DNA of 64,000 bases from Pseudoalteromonas phenolica (GCF_005876835.1 NZ_PPSW01000006.1:186001-250000), one strand, 5' to 3'; counted from the first letter of the stretch, positions 17,735-27,845 are shown. Numbers and translations are program-made. The notes: generated from the letters alone by a model not told the origin.

Positions 17735-19291
17735 ATGTTTAATCTGATAGGCAAAGCACCAAGCTCTGCTAAAAACGATATCCTTTCCGGCTTAACCGTT
17801 GCATTAGCACTGGTACCTGAAGCTGTTGCATTCGCATTTGTTGCGCATGTTGATCCCTTAGTTGGCCTGTATGCGGCCTTTATAGTCGGCTTAATTACCT
17901 CTATTTTTGGTGGTCGTCCAGGCATGATATCTGGTGCAACGGGGGCGTTAGCTGTTGTTATGGTGAGCTTGGTCATTGAGCACGGTGTCGAATACTTATT
18001 TGCCACTGTCTTATTAATGGGTGTGCTGCAAATATTGGCGGGCATATTTAAGCTCGGCAAATTTATTAGAATGGTTCCACACCCAGTGATGTTGGGTTTC
18101 GTAAATGGGTTGGCAATTGTTATCTTCTTAGCTCAATTAGGGCAGTTCAAAGTAATGGATGGTAATGGTCAACTTCAATGGATGCAAGGCTCAGAGCTAT
18201 ATGTGATGGGTGGTCTTGTTGCTTTAACGATGGCAATCATTCATTTTTTACCTAAACTTACAACAGCGATTCCTTCATCACTTGCAGCTATTTTGGTAGT
18301 GACAGGACTAGTTATTGGTTTAGATCTAGAATCTCGCACTGTACTCGATTACTTAAAAGACATGTCAGGTGATTTGAATGCAACAATTGCAGGCGGATTC
18401 CCTGAGTTCCATATCCCGGCTGTACCGTTTAATTTTGAGACTTTCAAAATTATCTTCCCTTATGCATTAGTTTTAGCAGCGATTGGCCTGATTGAATCGC
18501 TTTTAACTTTAACACTAATTGATGAAATCACAGAAACACGCGGTAACTCAAATAAAGAATGTATCGGCCAAGGTGCTGCAAACGTTACATGTGGTGTATT
18601 TGGTGCAATGGGTGGTTGTGCAATGATTGGTCAATCAATGATAAATATTAATTCTGGTGGGCGAAGCCGTTTATCAGGGATAACAGCGGCTATATTGTTA
18701 CTTTGCTTTATTCTATTCGCTGCAAGCTTAATTGAAATGATCCCATTAGCTGCACTAGTCGGTGTGATGTTTATGGTTGTTTTAGGAACTTTTGAATGGT
18801 CTAGCTTTAGATTAATGAAAAGAATTCCAAAGACAGATGCATTTGTGATAGTGCTTGTGTCTGGTGTTACCGTTATTACTGACCTTGCGGTTGCTGTTTG
18901 TGTTGGTGTGATTGTCTCTGCACTTGTATTTGCTTGGGAGCATGCAAAACATATTTACACCAATAATTATATTGATGAAGAGGGTTCAAAGGTATACGAA
19001 CTTCATGGCCCGTTATTCTTTGGTTCGGTTAAAAACTTTTCTGAATTGTTCGATATCAACAACGACCCAAATGATGTCATTATTGAGTTTAAATATAGTC
19101 GAGTTGCAGATCACAGTGCAATTGAAGCCATTGATAGTTTGGCGGAACGCTATAAAAAAGCAGGTAAAACAGTCCATTTACGTCACTTAAGTCCGGACTG
19201 CATTGAGTTACTTAATAAGGCAAAAGATTTAGTTGAAGTGAACGTTATCGAAGACCCTAATTATAAGGTTGCTTCAGATAAACTTGCATAA
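17735..19291 (+). CDS. SulP family anion transporter with STAS domain
   Basis: 518 residues: about ten to twelve hydrophobic segments (residues 10-400) and a cytoplasmic STAS domain (about 410-510, containing [20 protein letters not shown]). The N-terminal [20 protein letters not shown] and [16 protein letters not shown] are typical of SulP/SLC26 proteins. It lies in the inner membrane and moves sulfate, bicarbonate or a similar anion, possibly with sodium; the substrate cannot be told from sequence. Single-gene unit with its own promoter and terminator. Confidence 0.93.
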   Translation: MFNLIGKAPSSAKNDILSGLTVALALVPEAVAFAFVAHVDPLVGLYAAFIVGLITSIFGGRPGMISGATGALAVVMVSLVIEHGVEYLFATVLLMGVLQILAGIFKLGKFIRMVPHPVMLGFVNGLAIVIFLAQLGQFKVMDGNGQLQWMQGSELYVMGGLVALTMAIIHFLPKLTTAIPSSLAAILVVTGLVIGLDLESRTVLDYLKDMSGDLNATIAGGFPEFHIPAVPFNFETFKIIFPYALVLAAIGLIESLLTLTLIDEITETRGNSNKECIGQGAANVTCGVFGAMGGCAMIGQSMININSGGRSRLSGITAAILLLCFILFAASLIEMIPLAALVGVMFMVVLGTFEWSSFRLMKRIPKTDAFVIVLVSGVTVITDLAVAVCVGVIVSALVFAWEHAKHIYTNNYIDEEGSKVYELHGPLFFGSVKNFSELFDINNDPNDVIIEFKYSRVADHSAIEAIDSLAERYKKAGKTVHLRHLSPDCIELLNKAKDLVEVNVIEDPNYKVASDKLA

Positions 19292-19310
19292 AAATCTAAG
19301 TTGATTGGAT

Positions 19311-19341
19311 AAAGGGGCACATTTTTTGTGCCCCTTTTCTT
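19311..19341 (+). terminator. Rho-independent terminator of sulP
   Basis: AAAGGGGCAC (19311-19320) pairs with GTGCCCCTTT (19328-19337), followed by TCTTT; loop ATTTTTT. Confidence 0.88.
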
Positions 19342-19435
19342 TGCGGTAAGCCGATGAAATTATGAGATTGGTAGCAGTGCGACACACTGATACATTACGT
19401 ATAATTTAGGGATTAAATAGGAGTTATATAATCCG

Positions 19436-20512
19436 TTGAAATGGCAAGCTTTAGTCGATAACCGACAACGATTCTTTTGGGTGCTTCAAATTGCAGGCTG
19501 GATTGGCTATGCATTGGTCAATTATATTGGCTCAAAAGTTTTCGAAATGAGAGATATATATGTATTCGTCATTGTATTAAATGCCTATGCTGGGTGTTTA
19601 ATGACAGTGCCGTTACGTTACCTCTATAGAATTATATGGAACTCTAAACCTTGGGTTTTAATCGTTGTTGTTTTTAGTGCTTCATACATTACCGGTACCC
19701 TTTGGTCAGTCATTCAAAAATTCAACTTGTGGGAGATATACCGTCATGGTTACAGACCCACTGAATGGTTTTATTATTTCCAACAAGGCTTAGATTCTGT
19801 TTATATCATTCTTTGTTGGAGCGGCCTGTACTTTGGTATTAAATACTATCAGTTATTGCAAAGTGAGCGTCAAAAAGCACTTAAAGCAAACACTATGGCG
19901 CACGAAGCGCAGTTAAAAATGCTTAGGTATCAGCTAAATCCTCACTTTTTGTTTAACACACTTAACGCCATTTCTACACTGATACTTGTTGAAGAAAATA
20001 AAGATGCCAATCAGATGGTATCTAGGCTCAGTGACTTCCTTCGTTATACACTCAATACTGACCCCATAAAGAAAGTACCATTAGAACAAGAAATTCATGC
20101 TTTAAATTTATATCTAGAAATCGAAAAAGTACGTTTTGATGAACGACTATCAATTGATGTGAGCATGACAGAAGAAGCGAAACATGCGCTAGTACCAAGC
20201 TTGTTGTTGCAACCATTAATCGAAAACTCAATCAAATATGCCATCGCTCATATGACTGAAGGCGGTAAATTAGAGATAAAGGCGCAAGTCTTTGCCAATG
20301 AATTATTATTAGAAGTAGGGGACAATGGACCCGGTGCTGAAATAGAAAATGGCAAATTATTGAATGCGTCAGGAGTGGGTATTGCCAACACTCAAGATAG
20401 GCTTAAAACTTTATACGAAAATAATTACTCGTTTGCTCTATCACATAACACACCAAACGGGCTAAAAGTAAATATTCGCGTTCCATACGAGAAGGCAGAA
20501 AGTAATGAGTAG
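19436..20512 (+). CDS. LytS/YehU-type sensor histidine kinase
   Basis: 358 residues. Four membrane helices (about 12-35, 40-65, 75-100, 115-140) precede a His_kinase-family domain with QLNPHFLFNTLNAI (phospho-His near 170) and an ATP-binding domain with LLQPLIENSIKYAI and VGDNGPGAE. There is no separate extracellular sensor, so the stimulus is probably sensed by the membrane helices. The start is TTG at 19436, with AGGAG 12 bases upstream, a long spacing; ATG at 19441 is out of frame. The gene overlaps the response regulator by 8 bases, so the two are certainly a pair. Confidence 0.9.
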   Translation: MKWQALVDNRQRFFWVLQIAGWIGYALVNYIGSKVFEMRDIYVFVIVLNAYAGCLMTVPLRYLYRIIWNSKPWVLIVVVFSASYITGTLWSVIQKFNLWEIYRHGYRPTEWFYYFQQGLDSVYIILCWSGLYFGIKYYQLLQSERQKALKANTMAHEAQLKMLRYQLNPHFLFNTLNAISTLILVEENKDANQMVSRLSDFLRYTLNTDPIKKVPLEQEIHALNLYLEIEKVRFDERLSIDVSMTEEAKHALVPSLLLQPLIENSIKYAIAHMTEGGKLEIKAQVFANELLLEVGDNGPGAEIENGKLLNASGVGIANTQDRLKTLYENNYSFALSHNTPNGLKVNIRVPYEKAESNE

Positions 20513-21329
20513 AATTAAAACATTAATCGTTGATGACGAACCATTAGCAAGAAAAGGCCTTGCTGTACGTTTAAAAGAATTTGAACAATTAGAATTAGTA
20601 GATTTGTGCCCTACAGGCGAACAAGCCATTCAAGCTTGCAATGAAAACGACATTGATTTGCTATTTTTAGATATTCAAATGCCAGGAATGAATGGTTTTG
20701 AAGTTGCCAAAACGCTCAGTGAAAAGCCAGGTCCGATGCCTGCTGTTGTGTTTGTAACGGCGTTCGATCAATATGCGGTGCAAGCATTTGAGATCCATGC
20801 CCTCGATTATATTTTAAAACCCGTTGATGACAACCGATTAGAACAGGCGGTGGATAAAGTGCAAAGCTATTTAAAAACACAGCAAGATAACGCCCATAAA
20901 AAGAAACTAGCTAGTTTCGTTGCTGGTATTACAGGTAATAACTGTGAAGAAATCTTGAAAAAATTAGCAACAGGTGATGCGTTAGAAGACAAAAAATACC
21001 CTGAATCTTTGGCTGTAAAAGAGCAGGGCGAAATAATTCGTGTCACTACGTCATCAATACAATGGGTTGATGCTGCGGGAGATTATATGTGCCTGCATTG
21101 CAACGACGGAAAAACACATATTCTCCGTAAAACAATGAAAGAACTTGAACAAGAGCTAGACCCTGCGTTATTTGTTCGTGTTCACCGTTCAGCAATTGTG
21201 AATACTAAACAGATTAGCAAATTAGTTACACAGACAAGCGGCGAGTATTTATTAGTGCTAGAAAACGGGCAAGAATTAAAAGTGAGTCGTAGTTATAGAG
21301 ATAAAGTAAAAGCAGCGCTTGCAAGTTAA
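20505..21329 (+). CDS. LytTR-family response regulator
   Basis: 274 residues. Receiver domain (1-120) with acidic pocket VDDEP, phospho-acceptor Asp56 in LLFLDIQMPG, Thr in FVTAFDQ and Lys in ILKPVDD. A LytTR DNA-binding domain occupies about 165-272 (IQWVDAAGDYMCLHC, RVHRSAIVN). It overlaps the kinase gene and shares its transcript. LytTR regulators bind paired direct repeats upstream of their targets; none could be assigned in this window. Confidence 0.93.
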   Translation: MSRIKTLIVDDEPLARKGLAVRLKEFEQLELVDLCPTGEQAIQACNENDIDLLFLDIQMPGMNGFEVAKTLSEKPGPMPAVVFVTAFDQYAVQAFEIHALDYILKPVDDNRLEQAVDKVQSYLKTQQDNAHKKKLASFVAGITGNNCEEILKKLATGDALEDKKYPESLAVKEQGEIIRVTTSSIQWVDAAGDYMCLHCNDGKTHILRKTMKELEQELDPALFVRVHRSAIVNTKQISKLVTQTSGEYLLVLENGQELKVSRSYRDKVKAALAS

Positions 21330-21341
21330 TTTTTTTGCACA

Positions 21342-21373
21342 AAAAAAGAGCAGATTTTAAGCTGCTCTTTTTT
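21342..21373. terminator. Bidirectional terminator, LytTR gene / pykA
   Basis: AAAAAAGAGCAG (21342-21353) pairs with CTGCTCTTTTTT (21362-21373); A and T tracts on both sides suit termination in both directions between convergent genes. Confidence 0.92.
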
Positions 21374-21390
21374 CGCAATGAGTACCGAGT

Positions 21391-22824
21391 TTATACAGTA
21401 ATTATCTTCATTGTATTAGTTGCACCCACGGTTTCCATCTTGTCACCGTGTGTAAGTATAACGGTATCACCTTTTTCAAGTGAGCCTCGTTCAACGAGTG
21501 TATCTAGTGCGTCTTTGATCATACATTCTTGATCATGTTTAGTTGAATCAAAGTATACTGGGTATACACCACGGTATAGCGCTGTTTGACCAAGAGTAGA
21601 AGCATGACGAGATAATGAGTAAATAGGGTGACCAGAGCTAATACGTGACATTAGCTTTGCAGTTTTACCTGACTCAGTTAGCGTTACGATTGCTTTCACG
21701 CTGTCTAGATGGTTTGCCGCATACATAGCAGATAATGCGAGTGTCTCTGAGGTGTCTGAGAACATGCTGTCTAAACGATGTTTTGAAATATGAGCTTCAG
21801 GTTGTGATTCAGCGCCTAAACATACACGCGCCATCGTCGCTACCGTTTCTTCAGGGTAATCACCTGCAGCAGTTTCTGCAGAAAGCATAACTGCATCTGT
21901 GCCATCTAATACTGCGTTAGCCACATCCATAACCTCTGCACGTGTAGGCATAGGGTTATCAATCATTGATTCCATCATTTGTGTTGCTGTTACAACAGTA
22001 CGGTTCAAAGAGCGAGCACGGCTGATAATTAATTTTTGCTTGCCAACTAAAGCAGCATCACCAATCTCAACACCTAAATCACCACGTGCAACCATTACTG
22101 CGTCAGAGGCGAGCACGATATCATCAATTGCCTCAACGGTTTCTACGGCTTCAGCACGCTCGATTTTTGCAAGAAGTTGAGCGTTAGAACCGGCTTTTTC
22201 AGCAAGTGAACGCACATAACGCATATCGTCGCCACTGCGTGGGAAAGAAACAGCAATATAATCAACACCAATTTCAGCTGCAGTGATTAAGTCTTGTTCG
22301 TCTTTTTCAGTGAAAGCTGGTGCAGTTAAACCACCCCCTAAACGGTTAATACCTTTATTATTTGATAACACACCACCGACTTTAACTGTGGTATGAACAA
22401 GTGCACCCTCGACCGAGTCAACAACTAGCTGAATTAAGCCGTCATTCAATAGAAGTAGGTCACCTTGTTTTACGTCTTGTGGCAGTTCTTTATAATCGAT
22501 ACCAACAGCTTCAACAGTACCTTCACCTTTAGCCATTTCAGCATCAAGAATAAATTTAGCGCCAACTTCCAGGTTTACTTTACCATCTTTAAAAGTAGAA
22601 ACGCGGATCTTTGGGCCTTGAAGGTCAGCTAGGATTGCAACATGTTTGTTCAGTTTGGTTGCTATATCTCTTACAGCTTGTGCTCTGTCTTTATGGTCTT
22701 GAGCAACGCCGTGAGAAAAGTTTAGGCGAACTACGTTTGCACCCGCTTTTATGATTTTTTCTAAGTTGTTATCGCGGTCAGTTGCAGGTCCAAGGGTTGC
22801 TACAATTTTTGTGCGTCTAAGCAT
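21391..22824 (-). CDS. pykA: Pyruvate kinase, PykA type
   Basis: 477 residues. Converts phosphoenolpyruvate and ADP to pyruvate and ATP. Matches E. coli PykA (type II) better than Pyk[35 protein letters not shown] and [12 protein letters not shown]. The catalytic Lys/Glu segment ([10 protein letters not shown]) and [12 protein letters not shown] are present, as is the C-terminal allosteric domain ([12 protein letters not shown], ending DTVILTHGD). The start ATG follows AGGAGA. The upstream region carries a consensus-like promoter with a palindromic operator and a HexR-like site, suggesting carbon-source control. Confidence 0.97.
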   Translation of the reverse strand: MLRRTKIVATLGPATDRDNNLEKIIKAGANVVRLNFSHGVAQDHKDRAQAVRDIATKLNKHVAILADLQGPKIRVSTFKDGKVNLEVGAKFILDAEMAKGEGTVEAVGIDYKELPQDVKQGDLLLLNDGLIQLVVDSVEGALVHTTVKVGGVLSNNKGINRLGGGLTAPAFTEKDEQDLITAAEIGVDYIAVSFPRSGDDMRYVRSLAEKAGSNAQLLAKIERAEAVETVEAIDDIVLASDAVMVARGDLGVEIGDAALVGKQKLIISRARSLNRTVVTATQMMESMIDNPMPTRAEVMDVANAVLDGTDAVMLSAETAAGDYPEETVATMARVCLGAESQPEAHISKHRLDSMFSDTSETLALSAMYAANHLDSVKAIVTLTESGKTAKLMSRISSGHPIYSLSRHASTLGQTALYRGVYPVYFDSTKHDQECMIKDALDTLVERGSLEKGDTVILTHGDKMETVGATNTMKIITV

Positions 22825-22965
22825 CAGGTTCTCCTGTAGGCCTATTTAGATAGGTAGATATTAATGAATGCGAAATAAAACCAACAAATTTAAGCAAAGA
22901 TAGCTCAATATTTGATTAAAAACGCATTAGATGTTGAAAGAATTTGCATTAACTCTTTTTAACAC

Positions 22966-22980
22966 CGTAATTAAGTTATA
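22966..22980. promoter_or_regulatory. Candidate HexR binding site
   Basis: CGTAATTAAGTTATA matches 12 of 15 positions of the palindromic HexR-type site TGTAATTAAATTACA described for gammaproteobacteria including Shewanella, where pykA is a reported target. It lies downstream of the inferred pykA start point, in the 5' leader. Match by eye only. Confidence 0.4.
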
Positions 22981-22996
22981 TGATCTATATGACATC

Positions 22997-23025
22997 ATTA
23001 TGACACCGGTGTCAGGATGCGTCAA
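22997..23025 (-). promoter_or_regulatory. Sigma-70-type promoter of pykA
   Basis: On the minus strand TTGACG (23025-23020), a 17-base spacer and CATAAT (23002-22997). It would start transcription near 22990 and give a leader of about 165 bases before pykA. Confidence 0.6.
23001..23014. promoter_or_regulatory. Perfect 14-bp palindromic operator over the pykA promoter
   Basis: TGACACCGGTGTCA is a perfect palindrome with central CG, the usual form of LacI/GalR-family operators. It overlaps the spacer and edge of the -10 box of the pykA promoter, an ideal place for repression. The cognate regulator is not in this window. Confidence 0.65.
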
Positions 23026-23158
23026 TCACAAGATTCTGGTGTCTTTATATACAAATGAATCAAAAGAAACCCAGAAGGTATGGTGTTAAACCATTTTTTC
23101 TTGGAGATTCTTAACCCCATATAAAATTTGTTTGTATAAAAGATTTAAATAGTAGTAA

Positions 23159-23188
23159 TTGGTATCTTACAAAGCTAAGACATATAAT
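23159..23188 (+). promoter_or_regulatory. Sigma-70-type promoter of gnd
   Basis: TTGGTA (23159-23164), an 18-base spacer and consensus TATAAT (23183-23188), about 48 bases before the gnd start. Confidence 0.5.
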
Positions 23189-23236
23189 AGGCTACTGAAG
23201 TATTGCTCAAATTAGTTGTTACCGAGGAGGAACTTA

Positions 23237-24610
23237 ATGCAAGTTGCATTAGTTGGTTTAGGTGTAATGGGTAAAAACCTTGCACTAAATCTCATTGAAC
23301 AGGGTTTAACGTTAGTTGCCTACGACAGAAACCCGGACGCAGGTGCTGAGCTTTTAAGCTGTGCTCAGTCACTTGGCTTAGCTGAACGCTTGCACATTGT
23401 TTCTGACCTTGGTGATATGATCCGCCGCTTAGAAACACCTCGTTCAATTTTACTGCTTGTTCCTGCCGGTGAGTTAGTAGATAGAGTGTGTTCTGATTTA
23501 GTTGAAGCGGGTGTAGATAAAGACGATATCATCATTGATTGCGGTAACAGTAATTATAAAGACGGTATTGCACGAAAACTTAAATATCAAAATAAATTTG
23601 AGTTCGCGACCATGGGGATCTCAGGTGGTGCAGAGGGTGCACGTCACGGTCCTGCGATGATGGCAAGTGGTTCAGAAGGCGGCTGGGAACGAATTATTCC
23701 TTGGTTTGAAAAAGTAGCTGCAAGTTATAATGGCGATTCTTGTTTCGCTCGTGTTGGTCAGTCTGCTTCTGGTCACTTTGTAAAAATGGTACACAATGGT
23801 ATTGAGTATGCATTAATGCAATTGATCGCTGAAATGTACCAACTGCTTCGACATGGCACAGGTAGAACACCAAAAGAAGTCGCAGAAGTATTCAAATCTT
23901 GGTCGGAAGGTAATTTAAATAGCTACTTACTATCGATTTCAAGTCATATTTTAGAGCTTGAAACGGATAATCAAGAGTCATTAGTTGATCTAATTGATAA
24001 CAAAGTTGGTGCTAAAGGTACGGGTCTTTGGACTGCGCAAAATGCGTTAGAGTTAGGTATTGCAGTACCTTCGTTAGTCGCTGCAGTTCAAGCGCGTCAC
24101 TTGACCAATACCATCGATACACATGCTGCGAAAGAAATGACTTATGCATCGCAGCAAACGGCGAAAATAGATATTGATTTAGATGAGCTTAAATCAGCTT
24201 TCTATCTTGCAAGTCTGCTATGTTATCGCCAAGGTTTAGCGTTAATCAAAGGAGCTTCACGTGCACACCAGTGGAAGGTTGACCTTGGTAAAACACTACA
24301 AACTTGGCGTGCAGGTTGTATCATTAGAGCCGATTATCTGGATGATATTGCTGAAGGTGTGGAGTTCATCGATACTTTACAAGCAGAGTCTCTAGCACTT
24401 CGCAAAGTAACAGGTCTTGCAGTGTCATCTGGCCTTGCGTTCCCTGTATTGAGTTCTACACAAACTTATATTGCGACACTAAGCACACCGAGTAACGGTC
24501 ATCTTGTTCAAGCGCAACGTGATTACTTTGGTGAGCATGGTATTAAAACCCATTCGGGTGAAACGTGCCACCTAACAGATTTAGTCGAGATTGACGCAAA
24601 AGTCAGATAA
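23237..24610 (+). CDS. gnd: 6-phosphogluconate dehydrogenase, decarboxylating
   Basis: 457 residues. Oxidises 6-phosphogluconate to ribulose 5-phosphate with CO2 release in the pentose phosphate pathway. Has the Rossmann start ALVGLGVMGKNLALN, substrate-binding GISGGAEGARHGPAMM, catalytic Lys/His region VKMVHNGIEYALMQLIAE and the C-terminal swap arm beginning QRDYFGEHG. ATG at 23237 follows GAGGAGGAAC; in-frame codons upstream (TTG 23216) lie over the Shine-Dalgarno and are rejected. Slightly shorter than E. coli Gnd (468). Divergent from pykA, so the shared gap may coordinate glycolysis and the pentose phosphate route. Confidence 0.95.
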   Translation: MQVALVGLGVMGKNLALNLIEQGLTLVAYDRNPDAGAELLSCAQSLGLAERLHIVSDLGDMIRRLETPRSILLLVPAGELVDRVCSDLVEAGVDKDDIIIDCGNSNYKDGIARKLKYQNKFEFATMGISGGAEGARHGPAMMASGSEGGWERIIPWFEKVAASYNGDSCFARVGQSASGHFVKMVHNGIEYALMQLIAEMYQLLRHGTGRTPKEVAEVFKSWSEGNLNSYLLSISSHILELETDNQESLVDLIDNKVGAKGTGLWTAQNALELGIAVPSLVAAVQARHLTNTIDTHAAKEMTYASQQTAKIDIDLDELKSAFYLASLLCYRQGLALIKGASRAHQWKVDLGKTLQTWRAGCIIRADYLDDIAEGVEFIDTLQAESLALRKVTGLAVSSGLAFPVLSSTQTYIATLSTPSNGHLVQAQRDYFGEHGIKTHSGETCHLTDLVEIDAKVR

Positions 24611-24625
24611 AGTACTAGTTAAATT

Positions 24626-24654
24626 AAAAAAGGTCAGCGTTTCTGACCTTTTTT
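24626..24654. terminator. Bidirectional terminator, gnd / ansA
   Basis: AAAAAAGGTCAG (24626-24637) pairs with CTGACCTTTTTT (24643-24654), loop CGTTT, between convergent genes. Confidence 0.92.
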
Positions 24655-24680
24655 GTATCCAATAGATAGAGACTCAATTA

Positions 24681-25691
24681 TTATCGAGTTAATTCACCAC
24701 GTAAATTATCTTGCATAAGGTGTCTGACAGTTTCTAGTTCTAAATTCTGACTAAATAAATAATGTAGCTTAGTTAGACACGCTTCTAACGTCATATCATA
24801 ACCGCTTAACACTCCACAATTTAACAGCGCATTGCCTGTAGCATACCCCCCCATATTCACTTGGCCTTGAATACACTGTGTGAGGTTAACAATCACGGTG
24901 CCATTGTCTGTGGCATTTTTAAGGATCTCAAGAAACTCAGGTTGCTGTGGGGCATTACCAACACCGAAACTAAGTAAGATTAAGCCTTTGACGTCTTCGG
25001 TGATGACATTTTTAACCATTTCAACCGAAATACCAGGATACAAATATAAAATTGCTATTTTTTGTGACTGCACCGAAGTTACTTGCAGTGCTTGCTCAAC
25101 ATATGGACTTAATTTTCCCTCAATCAACTGAATGTTTATACCTGATTGAGCAAGGGGAGAAAGATTTGGAGAAGCAAAAGCATTGAAACCATCAGCATGT
25201 GCTTTTGTTGCTCTATTACCTCTAAAAAGTTGATTGTTAAAGAATAAGCTCACTTCAGCAATCGGGTAGTTTGCTGCTAAGTACATTGCATTAAGTAAAT
25301 TGACTTGGCCATCAGAGCGCAATTGTGAAAGTGGGATTTGCGAACCTGTGACAATGACAGGTTTAGTCAGGTTTTCAAACATGAATGATAAAGCTGAAGC
25401 CGTATAAGCCATGGTATCTGTACCATGAAGAACAACAAAACCATCGTATTGATCATATTTAGACTTAATATCATCAGCGATTAATTGCCAATGATGAGGG
25501 GACATATCAGAAGAGTCTATTAACGGACAATATTCATGAATATCAAACAGGGGCATTTCTTCTCGGGTAAATTCGGCATTGTTTTTAACGGTTTGTGTTA
25601 AATAACCAGCAACGGGCACATAACCACGAGACGACTGTTTCATACCGATTGTTCCGCCAGTATAGGCGATGTAGATTTTTTTTCTTTTCAT
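24681..25691 (-). CDS. ansA: L-asparaginase I, cytoplasmic type
   Basis: 336 residues, aligning throughout with E. coli AnsA (338). Hydrolyses asparagine to aspartate and ammonia. The first catalytic Thr is in AYTGGTIGM and the second in VLHGTDTMAYTASAL; the conserved NMGGYATGNAL and NLRGELT near the end are present. No signal peptide, so the type I cytoplasmic enzyme. The ATG at 25691 is fixed by homology, but no Shine-Dalgarno is visible: only a few bases separate it from a strong hairpin at 25695-25724. It lies downstream of sppA on the same strand. Confidence 0.96.
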   Translation of the reverse strand: MKRKKIYIAYTGGTIGMKQSSRGYVPVAGYLTQTVKNNAEFTREEMPLFDIHEYCPLIDSSDMSPHHWQLIADDIKSKYDQYDGFVVLHGTDTMAYTASALSFMFENLTKPVIVTGSQIPLSQLRSDGQVNLLNAMYLAANYPIAEVSLFFNNQLFRGNRATKAHADGFNAFASPNLSPLAQSGINIQLIEGKLSPYVEQALQVTSVQSQKIAILYLYPGISVEMVKNVITEDVKGLILLSFGVGNAPQQPEFLEILKNATDNGTVIVNLTQCIQGQVNMGGYATGNALLNCGVLSGYDMTLEACLTKLHYLFSQNLELETVRHLMQDNLRGELTR

Positions 25692-25694
25692 AAA

Positions 25695-25724
25695 AATAAG
25701 CCCAGATATCTATCTGGGCTTATT
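25695..25724 (-). terminator. Terminator or attenuator between sppA and ansA
   Basis: AATAAGCCCAGATA (25695-25708) and TATCTGGGCTTATT (25711-25724) form a perfect 14-bp inverted repeat (effective loop about 6). On the minus strand it is followed by TTATTTTTATG, where ATG is the ansA start, so terminator T run and start codon touch. Confidence 0.8.
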
Positions 25725-25755
25725 ATATTCGTAAGCTTGAATTTATGACAGAGGA

Positions 25756-27630
25756 TTAGTAATTCACTTCACATGTTAAACATCGTGTGTAGATGTGATT
25801 AGGGTCATTAAACTCATTAACAATATTCAGTTGCTCAACTACTTGCTCACCAAGACCACCAAATAACTTTGATAGCTTGAACATGATGTTGTCAGATGTT
25901 CCGTCAGTTTCAAAAAATGAACTAATCATTGCAGAGCCAAATAAGTCTCTTAATAGCTGGTCTTTCTCTGATAGCGTTTGCTCGATTGTAATGACATCAA
26001 ATTCTTCAAGTTGTGCAAGAGATGCCGCTGCGTTAATTGCATCTTGCTTGTCACCTAATTTGTCAACTAACCCAAAGCTTTGTGCTTGAGTAGCAGTCCA
26101 AACGCGACCCTGTGCAACTTCATCAACTGCTGATTTTTCTAATCCACGCTCTTGAGCAACTAAGGAAATAAATTTGTCATACGCATTTTCAACACCCAGC
26201 TGGAATACCTGTGAGAGCTTGTCTGAAATGCCTCTTGATAGAGAGATATTATTCAATTCCGTTGTTGCAACCCCGTCAGAATAAATACCCATCGAATTTA
26301 ACGAATTCTCAAATGTTAAAATAGTGCCAAATACACCTATTGAGCCAGTGATAGTACTTGGTGCAGCCCATATTTCATCTGCAGACATTGCAATCCAATA
26401 ACCGCCAGAAGCTGCAACAGAGCCCATAGATGCAATAATTGGTTTACCAGCTTCTTTAATGGCGAGGACTTCGTTTCTAATAATTTCTGAAGCGAACATA
26501 CTGCCACCACCAGAGTCAATTCTAAGTACTACCGCTTTAACCTTTTCGTTCAAACGAGCCTTTTTTAGAAGCGCAGCCGTAGAATCTCCACCAATACGTC
26601 CTGCTTTGTGTTTACCATCTACAATATTGCCTCTTGCTACAATTACGGCGACTTTATTATCTGAAGGCATTTCAAAACTAGGTTGGTTATTTAACGATTC
26701 AAGATATTTGTTAAAACTGATGTTCTTAAATGTTTTCCCTGAAGCATTTGTACCTACTTGTTCTATTAGTTTTGCCTGAAGCTGTTGATCAGTTTGTAAT
26801 GTATCTACCCAGTTATTTTGCAATGCATATTGTGCATAATCACCATTAACAGCCTGAATCTTTTCTAAATATTGATCTGCTTTTTCATCAAAATTACTCA
26901 CTTCAAACTTTCGTGCTGAGGCAATATCTGACTTGTACTGAGCCCATAATTCATCTAACCATAACTGGTTGGCTTCTTTTGCAGCAGGAGACATATCATT
27001 ACGGATAAAAGGCTCTACCGCAGACTTATATGTACCCACTCTAAATATATGCTGAGTTACTTTTAGCTTTTCGAGTGCATCTTTGAAGTAAAGCGGGTAG
27101 TTTGCAAAGCCTCTTAATTCAACGCCACCATATGGATGAAGAGAGATTTCGTCAGCATATGAAGCCAAAAAATATTGGCTTTGAGAGTAATAAGCACCAT
27201 GTGCAATGACTTTTTTTCCAGATTTTTTGAAATCAATGATTGCCTGCGCGATAGCATCAAGCTTGTTTAAATGAGCACCATGTAAAGATTTCAGATTTAG
27301 TAGCAAAACTTGTATACGGGAATCCTGAGCTGCAGAGTTGATGACATTGACGACATCGTCGACCAAAATCTCTTTTGGCTGTTCTTTGCTAGAAAATACT
27401 TCGCCGAAGGCGGCATCGACTGGGTCTACGTATGTTAGCTCTTCAACTAGCGAACCATTAAGGTTTAAGTTTAAAACAGCGCCATCAGGTACGTTTACCT
27501 GCGTCTCTTGTTGCGGGATAGATAAAATAATCACAGCAAGAAGGCCGAAGAAAACTAAGTTTAATACGAGTTTTCTCGAAAAATTTATTGCGGCCCACAG
27601 GCCTTTAAAGAATTTACCTATATAAATCAA
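25756..27630 (-). CDS. sppA: Signal peptide peptidase SppA, 67-kDa type
   Basis: 624 residues, close in length and sequence to E. coli SppA (618). An N-terminal membrane helix (about 20-40, VLNLVFFGLLAVIIL) anchors it in the inner membrane; two S49 domains follow. The catalytic Lys is in FRVGTYKSAVEPF (near 202) and the catalytic Ser in SMGSVAASGGYW (near 407), with RIDSGGGSMFASE as the oxyanion segment. It degrades released signal peptides. The C-terminus FNDPNHIYTRCLTCE matches E. coli. The start is TTG at 27630 after AGGTGAGC. Probably monocistronic with partial read-through to ansA. Confidence 0.96.
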   Translation of the reverse strand: MIYIGKFFKGLWAAINFSRKLVLNLVFFGLLAVIILSIPQQETQVNVPDGAVLNLNLNGSLVEELTYVDPVDAAFGEVFSSKEQPKEILVDDVVNVINSAAQDSRIQVLLLNLKSLHGAHLNKLDAIAQAIIDFKKSGKKVIAHGAYYSQSQYFLASYADEISLHPYGGVELRGFANYPLYFKDALEKLKVTQHIFRVGTYKSAVEPFIRNDMSPAAKEANQLWLDELWAQYKSDIASARKFEVSNFDEKADQYLEKIQAVNGDYAQYALQNNWVDTLQTDQQLQAKLIEQVGTNASGKTFKNISFNKYLESLNNQPSFEMPSDNKVAVIVARGNIVDGKHKAGRIGGDSTAALLKKARLNEKVKAVVLRIDSGGGSMFASEIIRNEVLAIKEAGKPIIASMGSVAASGGYWIAMSADEIWAAPSTITGSIGVFGTILTFENSLNSMGIYSDGVATTELNNISLSRGISDKLSQVFQLGVENAYDKFISLVAQERGLEKSAVDEVAQGRVWTATQAQSFGLVDKLGDKQDAINAAASLAQLEEFDVITIEQTLSEKDQLLRDLFGSAMISSFFETDGTSDNIMFKLSKLFGGLGEQVVEQLNIVNEFNDPNHIYTRCLTCEVNY

Positions 27631-27845
27631 AGCTCACCTTTATTGTCTAAATCTAATCTTTTTCACTACTTTTATAATAACTGAGTTAATTTAAGAGTGT
27701 TATACCTAAAACGTAACTAAGTATTTATAAGCTTATAGAACGTACAGTTAGATCAAAATTAAGCTTTTTTAAAAGATAAACTTTGCTAATTTGTTAAAAA
27801 TTGCTAAGGTCTCAGGAGGTACGACCAGTTTTGAGAAATTAATCC

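Larger units (their letters stand above)
22825..23236. other. Regulatory gap between divergent pykA and gnd
   Basis: The 412-bp gap holds the pykA promoter with its operator, a HexR-like site and the gnd promoter (listed separately). It also has a small hairpin ATGGT/ACCAT (23080-23084, 23090-23094) followed by TTTTTT, which could be a weak terminator or attenuator upstream of the gnd promoter. No ORF is supported. Confidence 0.6.
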
